Below the pieces are notes generated by a model. That model ran no database searches, had not been told where the DNA came from, and saw nothing but the letters and a program-made list of their open reading frames with translations. Shown here in pieces: positions 38,039-47,593 of a DNA stretch of 64,000 bases. The DNA comes from Actinomadura xylanilytica (GTDB lineage: Bacteria > Actinomycetota > Actinomycetes > Streptosporangiales > Streptosporangiaceae). Location: positions 1 through 64,000 of the forward strand of contig NZ_JASNWE010000001.1 in assembly GCF_030283145.1 (NCBI RefSeq), given 5' to 3'. Position 1 is the first letter of the stretch. Every line of letters starts with the position of its first letter. The position numbers were made by a program, and so were the translations under genes.

Positions 38039-38562
38039 TCTTGGTTCCCCAGCAGACGTGCGAGTGCGGTCAGGGCCCTGGCGGCGGTGGTGCGGACGGT
38101 GACCTCGGCGATGCCCATCGCCTCGGCGATCTCGGCGTCGCCCAGGTCGAGGTAGTAGCGCAGGACGAGGACCTCGCGGCGCCGCCGCGGCAGCTTCTGC
38201 AGCGCCTCCATCACCCCGCGCCGCTCCTCGCCGACGAGCACCTCCGACTCCGCCGACCAGACCGGCGGCTCGTGGACGATCCCGAGCCGCCGCGCGATCG
38301 ACCGGCGCCGCAGCACCGACCGGCAGCCGTTCAGCACCGAGGCGCGGGCGTAGGCCGGCGCCTTGCGCTCGTCGTCCAGCCCCGACCAGCGGCGGTGCAG
38401 CCCGATGAAGGCGTCCTGCACCACGTCCTCGGCCGTCGCCTCGTCGCCGACCATCAGCACCGCGAGCCTGAGCAGCTTCAGCCGGTTGTCGTGGAAGAGG
38501 GCGGCCACGCCGTCCCGGGGGTCGCCGGGCGGGTCGGCCACCTCTGTTTCAAGTCCGTCCAT
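38035..38562 (-). CDS. ECF (SigE/SACE-type) RNA polymerase sigma factor
   Basis: A 175-residue extracytoplasmic-function sigma factor. Region 2 holds LLRLAVLMVGDEATAEDVVQDAFIGLHRRW, and region 4 holds LQKLPRRRREVLVLRYYLDLGDAEIAEAMGIAEVTVRTTAARAL. The long regions 1 and 3 of housekeeping factors are absent. It is translationally coupled to a membrane-anchored beta-propeller protein. Its regulon and signal are unknown. Confidence 0.92.
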   Translation of the reverse strand: MDGLETEVADPPGDPRDGVAALFHDNRLKLLRLAVLMVGDEATAEDVVQDAFIGLHRRWSGLDDERKAPAYARASVLNGCRSVLRRRSIARRLGIVHEPPVWSAESEVLVGEERRGVMEALQKLPRRRREVLVLRYYLDLGDAEIAEAMGIAEVTVRTTAARALTALARLLGNQE

Positions 38563-38688
38563 GTCCTATAGACGGTCGGGACGCCGCGATGTTGCTCGCC
38601 GCGGCCGGTCTTCCGCCGGGCGGGGCGCGCGGTCCGGGGGCGGGCGGTCATCCTGGAGGCACACCGATCGAGAACCTGAGGAGGCTTC

Positions 38689-40329
<1,641 letters not shown>

Positions 40330-41160
40330 CTAGGGCAGCGCCGCGACCAGGCCGGTCAGGGCCTTGCCGAGGGGGACGTCCAGGTTCAGCCGGGCGAGGT
40401 CGTCGCCGCGGGTCGGCCCGCGGTTGACGATGACCACCGGGATGCCGGCCCCGGCGGCCCGCCGGACGAACCGGAGCCCGGACATCACCGTCAGCGACGA
40501 CCCGAGCACCAGCAGCACCCCGGCCCGCTCGGTCAGCGCGTAGCAGTCGCGGACGCGCGGCGGCGGCACGTTCTCGCCGAAGAAGATCACGTCGGGCTTG
40601 AGCGGGCCGCCGCACCGCTCGCACGGGACGACCCGGAACGACTCGACCTGATCGTCGTCCAGCACGGCGTCGCCGTCGGGGTTGATCATGTCGGCCTGCG
40701 CGTCCCAGCCCGGGTTGGCCTCACGCAGCCGCCGGTCGAGCCGGTCGCGCGGCGTCCGCTCACCGCAGGACAGGCACAGCACCCGGTCGAGGCCGCCGTG
40801 CAGCTCGATCACCTCGCGGGCCCCGGCGGCCTGGTGCAGGCCGTCGACGTTCTGGGTGATGATCCCGTCCACCAGCCCGCGGGCCTGGAGCTCGGCGACG
40901 GCGCGATGCCCGTCGTTGGGCGCGGCCCGCGCGATGTGCCGCCACCCGAGATGGCTGCGCGCCCAGTACCGCCGGCGGGCCGCCTCGCCGCCGACGAACG
41001 CCTGGTAGGTCATCGGCTCGGCCCGCCGCCTGCGCCCGGTCTCGCCCCGGTAGTCGGGGATCCCCGACTCCGTCGACAGCCCGGCGCCGCTCAGCACCAC
41101 CACACCGCCGCCCGCGACGAGGTCCGCCAGCGAGGCGCCCGCGTCAATGGCCTGTGTCAC
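40330..41160 (-). CDS. Sir2-family NAD-dependent protein deacylase
   Basis: A 276-residue sirtuin. NAD binding uses GAGLSTESGIPDYRG and TQNVDGLHQ. The catalytic His is in ELHGGLDRVLCLSCG. A Cys4 zinc site is formed by CLSC and CERC, and FFGENVPP with GSSLTVMSG completes the fold. It is class II-like (SIRT4/CobB-type). It removes acetyl or acyl groups from lysines, for example of metabolic enzymes. It is convergent with pgm at zero distance. Confidence 0.93.
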   Translation of the reverse strand: MTQAIDAGASLADLVAGGGVVVLSGAGLSTESGIPDYRGETGRRRRAEPMTYQAFVGGEAARRRYWARSHLGWRHIARAAPNDGHRAVAELQARGLVDGIITQNVDGLHQAAGAREVIELHGGLDRVLCLSCGERTPRDRLDRRLREANPGWDAQADMINPDGDAVLDDDQVESFRVVPCERCGGPLKPDVIFFGENVPPPRVRDCYALTERAGVLLVLGSSLTVMSGLRFVRRAAGAGIPVVIVNRGPTRGDDLARLNLDVPLGKALTGLVAALP

Positions 41161-41199
41161 CCTTCCATACTGCCCGAAACGGCCCGGTGCCCGAACCCG

Positions 41200-42000
41200 T
41201 CAGGGCTTGCGGGCCACCCCGCCGTACATGTGCACATGCTCGTCCGGAACCGCTGCGGCCTGCTCGTCGGGCCGCCAGTGGTTGACCAGCACGATGCCCG
41301 GATCGAGCAGCTCATAGCCATCGAACAGGTGTTCGACTTCGGTCCGGTTCCGCGCCCGCGTGGGGATGCCGCCCGCGTTGTAGCCGGCCACGCCGCTCTC
41401 GACCTCCTCGGGCGCACTATCGGCCGTCACCGTCGACAGCGCCAGCACGCTGCCGGATGCCAGCGGCTCCATCAGCCTGTCGATCACGCCCTTGGCCACC
41501 GCGTCGTCCACGACGAACTGGAGGATGGCGAACAGGCTCAGCGCCACCGGCAGGCCCAGGTCCAGCGTCCCCTTCAACTCGGGGGACGACAGGATCGCCT
41601 CGGGGTCGCGGAAGTCGGCGTCGAGGTAGGTCGTCCGGCCCCCCGGCGAGCTGGTCAGCAGCGCACGCGCGTGCACGAGGACGATCGGGTCGTTGTCGAC
41701 GTAGACGATCCGCGCGTCCGGCGCGACGCCCTGCACGACCTCGTGCAGGTTGGGCGCGGTGGGCAGCCCGGTCCCGATGTCGAGGAACTGCCGGAACCCG
41801 TGCTCGGCGGCCAGGAACCCGGTCGCGCGGCGCATGAAGTGCCGGTTGGCCCGCATCGACTTCGGCAGGTTGATCCAGTCCTTGACGATGTTCCCGGCGG
41901 CGCCCCGGTCGGCGGGGTAGTTGTCCTTCCCGCCCAGCAGGTAGTCGTAGATCCGAGCCGAGTGAGGAACGTCGGTCCTCAAGTCCACTGCGTCCGCCAC
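41200..42000 (-). CDS. DUF574 SAM-dependent methyltransferase
   Basis: A 266-residue member of the actinomycete DUF574/Methyltransf_19 family. N-terminal SARIYDYLLGGKDNYPADR, motif I FLDIGTGLPTAPNLHEV, motif II RIVYVDNDPIVLVHARALL, and C-terminal GIVLVNHWRPD are all typical. The substrate is unknown; paralogues are numerous in Streptomyces and relatives. I take GTG 42000 because GGGGGGAGACCGGC precedes it; an ATG at 42030 is in frame. It lies 82 bp downstream of a small HATPase gene. Confidence 0.88.
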   Translation of the reverse strand: MADAVDLRTDVPHSARIYDYLLGGKDNYPADRGAAGNIVKDWINLPKSMRANRHFMRRATGFLAAEHGFRQFLDIGTGLPTAPNLHEVVQGVAPDARIVYVDNDPIVLVHARALLTSSPGGRTTYLDADFRDPEAILSSPELKGTLDLGLPVALSLFAILQFVVDDAVAKGVIDRLMEPLASGSVLALSTVTADSAPEEVESGVAGYNAGGIPTRARNRTEVEHLFDGYELLDPGIVLVNHWRPDEQAAAVPDEHVHMYGGVARKP

Positions 42001-42082
42001 GCCGGTCTCCCCCCTGAAAGATCGTTCCATTCGATCTTAGAGTTGCAGCACCTACAAAACCCCACGTTGCCGACGTTCAGCG

Positions 42083-42520
42083 TCACCGAAGCAAAAGAGC
42101 CCACACCACGCGTCCCCCTCCGGGCAGCGGGCACGACCCGTGCGAACGCGCCAGCTCGCGCACCCCGAGGAGGCCGCGGCCGTTCTCGGCGAGCTCTTCC
42201 GGCCCGTCCGGAACCCCCGGCACCCCGCCGCCGCCGTCGTCGAACACGCACACCCGCACCACGAACGGCGACCGCGCCACCTCCACCGCGAACGTCCCGT
42301 CCGGCAGCCCGGAGCGCGAGTGCACGACCGCGTTGCCCGCCAGCTCCCCCGCGATCCAGACCGCGTCGTCGCACACCGGGTCGGCCGCGAGCAGGGACCC
42401 CACGAACCGCCGCGCCTCGCCCACCTGCGCCGCGACTCCCGGGAAGGCGCGCCGCCAGCACAGCAGCCGGTTCATGGTCACGCCGGGGGCCTCCAGCAGA
42501 CCGGTCTGGTGCGGGCACAT
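42083..42520 (-). CDS. small ATP-binding regulatory protein (RsbW-like HATPase)
   Basis: A 145-residue GHKL ATPase of the actinomycete family that accompanies HTH regulators. The N-box is GELAGNAVVHSRSG, G-region VCVFDDGGGGVP, then ENGRGLLGVRELARSHG. ATG 42520 has GGAGG 5 bp upstream; an ATG at 42475 is in frame. It is divergent from a large helix-turn-helix regulator, a common pairing in Streptomyces-like genomes. Confidence 0.82.
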   Translation of the reverse strand: MCPHQTGLLEAPGVTMNRLLCWRRAFPGVAAQVGEARRFVGSLLAADPVCDDAVWIAGELAGNAVVHSRSGLPDGTFAVEVARSPFVVRVCVFDDGGGGVPGVPDGPEELAENGRGLLGVRELARSHGSCPLPGGGRVVWALLLR

Positions 42521-42701
42521 CGTCGCCTCCGTCGGCTCGGTTCTCGTGGAGGTACGACGGTTTCGCACCCGCCCACCTGCGGCGACCCCCCGCTTCCCGG
42601 CCACGACCTCCCCGCGGGCCAAGCCTCTGACCTGCACGAACAGTGCCCGTCTCGGGCACGCCTCCCCACTCGGGCCGATCTCCGGCCAACATCCGTCTCG
42701 C

Positions 42702-42732
42702 TCCGTGCACGCGGTTGTACGATCCGTGCACG
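42702..42732. promoter_or_regulatory. paired TCCGTGCACG sites before HTH regulator
   Basis: TCCGTGCACG at 42702-42711 and 42723-42732 are exact direct repeats 21 bp apart (two helix turns), each holding the palindrome GTGCAC. They lie 20-50 bp ahead of the regulator ATG at 42751 and look like a tandem operator, possibly for autoregulation. Confidence 0.45.
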
Positions 42733-42750
42733 ACCATCGAGGGAGCCGCC

Positions 42751-44349
42751 ATGACCTCCGAAGGCCACACCACGCAAAGGCACTGCCGCCGCAAGGCGGA
42801 GGCGCTGGGAGCACGCGGCTTCACCGTCGAGCAGATCGCCGTGATCCTCGCGCTCGACCACCCCTCGTTCAGTCCGCTGCGCGTCTACCGCTGCGCGGCC
42901 GGCCTGACCGCCCGCACTGCCGCCGACCTCTACAACCAGGCCGACCCCGCCGGGACGGCCTCGCTGCGCGAGTCGCGGCTGTACGACTTCGAGGCGTGGC
43001 CCGATCACGGCAGGCGTCCGCCCGCCTGGACGCTGTGCCTCCTCGCCCGCGTGTACGGGACCGCCACCCGCAACCTGATCACCACCGAGGTGTACGCCTC
43101 GTACCCGCCGAAGGAGCAGGAGGTCGTCGACGCCGCCGTCCCGGGGGTTGCGTCCGGCCGTTCGCGTGTCAGCATGGAACGGTCACGCGAGGGCAGGGCC
43201 GACGCCCTCCCCTGGGATCAGGACCCGGGTCCGGCCACGTCCGCCCCGTCCCCGCAGGCGACCGTGGAACTCTTCCACGCGCTCAGCGGTATGGAGGCGG
43301 ACGTGAAGCGACGGGACCTGCTCTTCCAGCTCGCCCTGGCCCTCGGCGGCACCGCCGCCCTCCCCCTCCTCCGGCGGCTGCCGCCCGCCGAGACCGAGCG
43401 CCTGGCCCGCGTCGTCACTCAATCCGGCCGGGTCGACGCCCAGACCGTCACCACCATCGAGACCCTCATCGCCCACTGCCGCCAGCTCGACGACACCCAC
43501 GGCCCGGAGAAGGTCATCGCGGTCATCGACGCCCAGCGCGCAGTGGTCGGCGACCTGCTCGCCAAGGGCGGCATGCCGGAGGCACTCCGAGAGCGGCTGA
43601 TCTCGGTGTACGCGAATCTGTCGCATCTCTCCGGCTGGCAGCACTTCGACCTGCTCGACCACGCGGGCGCGGCGACCCGCTATGACGACGGCCTGCGCGC
43701 GGCCCACGAACTGTCGGACGCGACGCTCATCGCACACCTCCACGGATCCATCGCCAACATGGCCGAGTACCGAGGCCAAGTGCCTCGGGCGCTGGACCAC
43801 GCGTACGCCGCGCAGGGCTGGGTGCGGAGCAGCACCAGCCCCCTTCAGCAGGGCACCACGGCGCTGATGCTGGCGAGGGTGCTCGCCTCAGCGGGCAAGG
43901 AGAAGACCGGCGCGAGCCTCCGGGCCATGGCACGGGCGACCGAGGTGGCCGACCGCATCCGCTCGGAGAAGGGCCCGGCACACCTGTACTGGTGGACGCC
44001 CGAGCGCGTGCAGCATCACGCGGTCTTCTGTCACGCTCGGCTGGGCCGTCACGACGAGGCGCTCGGCACCGCGGAACACACGCTTCCCACCCTCAAGCGC
44101 ACATGTCCGCGCGAGTACGCGTTCGCCCAGCTCGAATGCGCGGGAGTCCTCATCCAGAAGCGCGAGATCGACTCCGCGGCCGGACGGATACTGGCTGGCA
44201 TGGAGGTCACATCCGTGCACAGCTCGGCACGCCTGGTGCGCAGCGTCCTCAAGACCCGTGAACAACTGGAGCCCTGGGCGGGGTCGCGGCATGTGCGGGA
44301 GGTCGACGAGCGGCTGCGCGGGCTGGGGCTGGTGGGTCAGTCCTCCTGA
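42751..44349 (+). CDS. large HTH regulator with TPR-like C-terminus
   Basis: A 532-residue protein. The N-terminal part (about 1-130) has HTH-like helices (CRRKAEALGARGFTVEQIAV, EAWPDHGRRPPAWTLCLLARVYG). A Ser/Pro linker follows, then a helical C-terminal domain (about 190-530) with repeated TPR-like pairs (AHLHGSIANMAEYRGQVPRA, HHAVFCHARLGRHDEALG). This resembles the XRE-TPR regulators of development and metabolism in actinomycetes. GAGGGAG precedes the ATG. The 3' end overlaps the convergent mnhG by 13 bp. Confidence 0.82.
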   Translation: MTSEGHTTQRHCRRKAEALGARGFTVEQIAVILALDHPSFSPLRVYRCAAGLTARTAADLYNQADPAGTASLRESRLYDFEAWPDHGRRPPAWTLCLLARVYGTATRNLITTEVYASYPPKEQEVVDAAVPGVASGRSRVSMERSREGRADALPWDQDPGPATSAPSPQATVELFHALSGMEADVKRRDLLFQLALALGGTAALPLLRRLPPAETERLARVVTQSGRVDAQTVTTIETLIAHCRQLDDTHGPEKVIAVIDAQRAVVGDLLAKGGMPEALRERLISVYANLSHLSGWQHFDLLDHAGAATRYDDGLRAAHELSDATLIAHLHGSIANMAEYRGQVPRALDHAYAAQGWVRSSTSPLQQGTTALMLARVLASAGKEKTGASLRAMARATEVADRIRSEKGPAHLYWWTPERVQHHAVFCHARLGRHDEALGTAEHTLPTLKRTCPREYAFAQLECAGVLIQKREIDSAAGRILAGMEVTSVHSSARLVRSVLKTREQLEPWAGSRHVREVDERLRGLGLVGQSS

Positions 44350-44663
44350 GGTTCCAGGGCGGCGTTGAGGTCGTCCTGGTAGAGGCGGTCCCGAGCGACC
44401 TGGCCGGTTCGGTAGGCGGCGCGTCCGACCATGTGGGCGGCAATCGGGACGGTGACGAGCTGGAGCGCCATCACCAGGACCAGGGTGGTGATGACCGAGG
44501 CGGACGGAAAGTGGATGCCGACCGCGATGAGGACCAGCAGGAGGCCCACCGCCTGCGGTTTGGTGGCGGCGTGCATGCGGGTCAGCAGGTCGGGCAGGCG
44601 GAGCAGGCCGAGGCCGGCGCCGAGGGACGCGGTGGCGCCGAGCAGCAGGCAGAGCGCGGTCAC
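44337..44663 (-). CDS. mnhG: Mrp Na+/H+ antiporter subunit G
   Basis: A 108-residue membrane subunit with three predicted helices. The family signature is GLLRLPDLLTRMHAATKPQAVG. It is last in the seven-subunit-equivalent Mrp operon (A/B fusion, C, D, E, F, G). Its GTG start overlaps the mnhF stop (GTGA). A charged C-terminal tail (RLYQDDLNAALEPQED) extends beyond the last helix. Confidence 0.92.
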   Translation of the reverse strand: MTALCLLLGATASLGAGLGLLRLPDLLTRMHAATKPQAVGLLLVLIAVGIHFPSASVITTLVLVMALQLVTVPIAAHMVGRAAYRTGQVARDRLYQDDLNAALEPQED

Positions 44664-44929
44664 GCGTCCTCCTCGTTCCGGTAGACCAGGAACCTGGCGA
44701 TCGAGGCCGAGCCCACGAACCCGATCAGCGACAGGGCCAGCAGCGTCGGGAGCACCCAGGGGTCCTCGGCGGCGATCGCCTCGACGCCGAGACCGGCCAT
44801 GATGACGGCCGCCAGCACGTCCAGGGCCACGGCGCGGTCGAGCATCGTCGGGCCGCGCACCAGGCGGGCCAGGGTGAGCGCGGCGGCGACGCCGAGGGCG
44901 GCGGTCGCGACGGCGATGACGATCGTCAT
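44660..44929 (-). CDS. mnhF: Mrp Na+/H+ antiporter subunit F
   Basis: An 89-residue three-helix protein with the family core RLVRGPTMLDRAVALDVLAA and LLALSLIGFVGSASIARFL. The ATG has GGAGGAG upstream and overlaps the mnhE stop (ATGA, 44926-44929). Confidence 0.92.
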   Translation of the reverse strand: MTIVIAVATAALGVAAALTLARLVRGPTMLDRAVALDVLAAVIMAGLGVEAIAAEDPWVLPTLLALSLIGFVGSASIARFLVYRNEEDA

Positions 44930-45489
44930 GGGGTCTCCTCCGAGATCGCCCGCAGGTCCTCGCGGGTGCCGAACGCGCGGACGACCCGCGTCTCCAGCTT
45001 GAGCACGTCCTGGCGGGCCTTGGCCACGGCGGCGTCGTGGTCGGCGCCGAGGACGTGCAGGAACAGGGTGGACGTGCCGCGCCGGACGTCCACGACGAGG
45101 GTTCCGGGGACGGCCGACAACGCGATGGCCATGGCGGTGAGGATCAGGTCCGAACGGGTGCGCAGCGTCACGCCGACCACGGAGCTGACCACGTCGCGGT
45201 CGGCCGAGCCGAACGCCTGCCAGGTGAGCGGCCCGGCGCTGCGCAGCAGGTCGGCGGCGAAGCGCGCGAAGAACCGGACGAGGCCGAGCGGGTGCAGCCG
45301 CAGGCCCGGGTCGAGCGGCGGGAACGGGAAGACCAGCACCAGCGCCAGCGCGACGGCGAGGCCGGACAGCAGGTTCGCGATGGAGATCCGGTCCCACATG
45401 AGCTGCCAGATCGCGACCAGCCAGACGACCAGGGGCAACTGCACCACCCGGCGCCCGATCCGCAGGCTGAACGGCGGCAGTTCGCTCAT
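44926..45489 (-). CDS. mnhE: Mrp Na+/H+ antiporter subunit E
   Basis: A 187-residue membrane subunit. Two or three N-terminal helices (PLVVWLVAIWQLMW, NLLSGLAVALALVLVF) are followed by a cytoplasmic domain with LTAMAIALSAVPGTLVVDV and FLHVLGADHD. It is coupled to mnhD upstream (ATGA, 45486-45489) and mnhF downstream. Confidence 0.92.
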   Translation of the reverse strand: MSELPPFSLRIGRRVVQLPLVVWLVAIWQLMWDRISIANLLSGLAVALALVLVFPFPPLDPGLRLHPLGLVRFFARFAADLLRSAGPLTWQAFGSADRDVVSSVVGVTLRTRSDLILTAMAIALSAVPGTLVVDVRRGTSTLFLHVLGADHDAAVAKARQDVLKLETRVVRAFGTREDLRAISEETP

Positions 45490-47036
45490 GACGGCCCTCC
45501 CGGTTCTTGTGGCCGTACGGCCTGGATGTAGCCGGCGGGGCTGAGGAGCTCGGCGGCGGCGCGTTCGGTCAGTGAGACGAGGGGGCCGCCGGCGGCGGTG
45601 TAGGCCAGGCTCAGCGCAAGGAGCGCGACGGTCGCGCCGACCATGGCGGCGGGCAGCCGGACCGACGGCGGTGCGGCCCCTTCGTCCTCGGCCTCGGCGG
45701 ACGTGCCGGGCATCTCGGCGGGTACGCGCCAGAACGCCTGGTTCCAGACCTTCACCAGCGCGTAGAGGGTCAGCAGGCTGGTGCCGACCGCCGTGACGAC
45801 CAGGACGTCGGCGAACGCGCCGCCGTCGGCCAGGCCGGCCTGGAGCAGCCCGAGCTTGCCGAGGAACCCCGACAGCGGCGGGACGCCCCCGAGGTTCATC
45901 GCCGGGACGAAGAACAGCAGGCCGATCAGCGGCGCGGTGCGGGCGAGGCCGCCGAGCCGGTGCAGGGAGGTACTGCCGCCGCGCCGCTCGATCAGCCCGG
46001 CGACCAGGAACAGCGTGGTCTGGATGGTGATGTGGTGCAGGACGTAGAAGACGGTGGCGGCCAGCGCGGCGGCCGAGCCCAGCGCCACCCCGAAGATCAT
46101 GTAGCCGATGTGGCTGACCAGGGTGAACGACAGCAGCCGCTTGATGTCGACCTGGACCAGCGCGCCGAGCACGCCGACGACCATGCTGAGCAGCGCGGCG
46201 GCGAGCAGCAGGGGCCGGGTGGCGTGGCCGGGGAACAGCAGCGTCTCGGCCCGGATGAAGCCGTAGATGCCGATCTTGGTGAGCAGCCCGGCGAACACCG
46301 CGGTCACCGGCGCGGGCGCGGTGGGATAGGAGTCGGGCAGCCACATCGACAGCGGGAACACCGCGGCCTTGATGCCGAACGCGGTCAGCAGCATCAGCTC
46401 GGCGAGCAGGGTGATCCCGGACGGCAGCGCCTGGAACCGCTCGGCGAGCTGCGCCATGTTGACCGTCCCGGCCGCCGCGTAGATCACCCCTATCGCGATC
46501 AGGAACAGCATCGAGGACAGCAGCGCGACCATGATGTAGGTGGTGCCGGCGCGGACCCGGGCGGCGGTGCCGCCGAGGGTGATCAGCACGTAGCTGGCCA
46601 TCAGCATGATCTCGAAGCCGACGAACAGGTTGAACAGGTCGCCGGCCAGGAACGCGTCCGCGACGCCGGCGACCAGCAGCAGGTAGGTCGGGTGGAACAC
46701 CGACAGCGGGGTGCGGCGGTCGGCGTCGGCCACGTCCTGGCCGATGGCGTAGACCATGACGCACAGGGTGACCGCGGCCGACACCGTCAGCATCACCGCC
46801 GACAGCCGGTCGGCGACCAGGGTGACGCCGAGCGGCGCGGGCCAGGCGCCGACCTGGACGGTCTGCGGGCCGAACCGGTCGGCCCGCACCAGCAGGACGA
46901 CGGCGACGGAGAGCACCGCGGCGAGCACCGTCACGCTGATCACGCGCTGGAGCCCGGGGTGCCGCGGACCGAGGGTGATCTTGACGCCGGCGGCGAGCAG
47001 CGGCATCAGGACGGGCAGCGGGAGCAGCTGGTTCAC
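45486..47036 (-). CDS. mnhD: Mrp Na+/H+ antiporter subunit D
   Basis: A 516-residue NuoN/NuoM-like proton-translocating subunit with about 14 helices. The conserved Glu and Lys residues of the ion path are in NLFVGFEIMLMASYVLI, FGIKAAVFPLSMWLPDSYPTAP, and VDIKRLLSFTLVSHIGYM. The GTG start at 47036 overlaps the mnhC stop (GTGA). Confidence 0.94.
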   Translation of the reverse strand: MNQLLPLPVLMPLLAAGVKITLGPRHPGLQRVISVTVLAAVLSVAVVLLVRADRFGPQTVQVGAWPAPLGVTLVADRLSAVMLTVSAAVTLCVMVYAIGQDVADADRRTPLSVFHPTYLLLVAGVADAFLAGDLFNLFVGFEIMLMASYVLITLGGTAARVRAGTTYIMVALLSSMLFLIAIGVIYAAAGTVNMAQLAERFQALPSGITLLAELMLLTAFGIKAAVFPLSMWLPDSYPTAPAPVTAVFAGLLTKIGIYGFIRAETLLFPGHATRPLLLAAALLSMVVGVLGALVQVDIKRLLSFTLVSHIGYMIFGVALGSAAALAATVFYVLHHITIQTTLFLVAGLIERRGGSTSLHRLGGLARTAPLIGLLFFVPAMNLGGVPPLSGFLGKLGLLQAGLADGGAFADVLVVTAVGTSLLTLYALVKVWNQAFWRVPAEMPGTSAEAEDEGAAPPSVRLPAAMVGATVALLALSLAYTAAGGPLVSLTERAAAELLSPAGYIQAVRPQEPGGPS

Positions 47037-47593
47037 CGGTCGGACCCGCTCTCGTCGTCGCCGTCGTCGAGGTCGCCTGGGTCGTCGACCGCGCGGCGCT
47101 CGCGTTCGGCCCGGATGCCCGCGCGCAGCTCGCGGCGGGCGCCGCGGATCTGGCCGCGCTGCTCGCGGGACCACTCGCGGAACTCGCGGCGCCGGGCGCG
47201 GACCTGGGTGCGCAGCTCGTGCCGGCCGCGGGTGACGCGGCGGTCCTCGATGTCGTCGCGGACGTCGTCGTCGTCGCTGTCGCCGAGCCGGCCGGACCGG
47301 TAGGCGATGGCGAGGGCGAACGCGGCGGTGCCGAGCGCGATCACGATCGCGGTGAGGATCATCGCCTGCGGCACCGGGTCGTTCATCGGCCGCCGGTCCG
47401 CGCCGGGCGGCACGCCGTGCAGGATGGGCGCGCGGCCGGCCGGGCCGCCGCCGGTGAGGATCAGCAGGTTCACCCCGTTGCCGAGCACGAGCATCCCGAC
47501 GACCAGCCGGCTCAGGCTGCGCTCCAGCACCAGCGCGACGCCTGCGGCGACGAGGGCGCCCCCGGCGGCGGCGAGCACGACGGTCCCGCTCAC
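47033..47593 (-). CDS. mnhC: Mrp Na+/H+ antiporter subunit C with long charged tail
   Basis: A 186-residue NuoK-like subunit. The first about 113 residues are the normal three-helix protein (LVVGMLVLGNGVNLLIL, DPVPQAMILTAIVIALGTAAF). It then carries about 75 extra residues, a cytoplasmic tail with DDDDVRDD, a long Arg-rich predicted helix (RARRREFREWSREQRGQIRG) and an acidic end (DDPGDLDDGDDESGSD). The GTG start overlaps the mnhA stop. Confidence 0.92.
   Translation of the reverse strand: MSGTVVLAAAGGALVAAGVALVLERSLSRLVVGMLVLGNGVNLLILTGGGPAGRAPILHGVPPGADRRPMNDPVPQAMILTAIVIALGTAAFALAIAYRSGRLGDSDDDDVRDDIEDRRVTRGRHELRTQVRARRREFREWSREQRGQIRGARRELRAGIRAERERRAVDDPGDLDDGDDESGSDR

Noticed and set aside
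45486..47174. Longer mnhD start at 47174
   Set aside because: The extra 46 residues are Arg/Pro-rich and overlap the mnhC coding sequence. The GTG at 47036 overlaps the mnhC stop exactly and begins at the first membrane helix.
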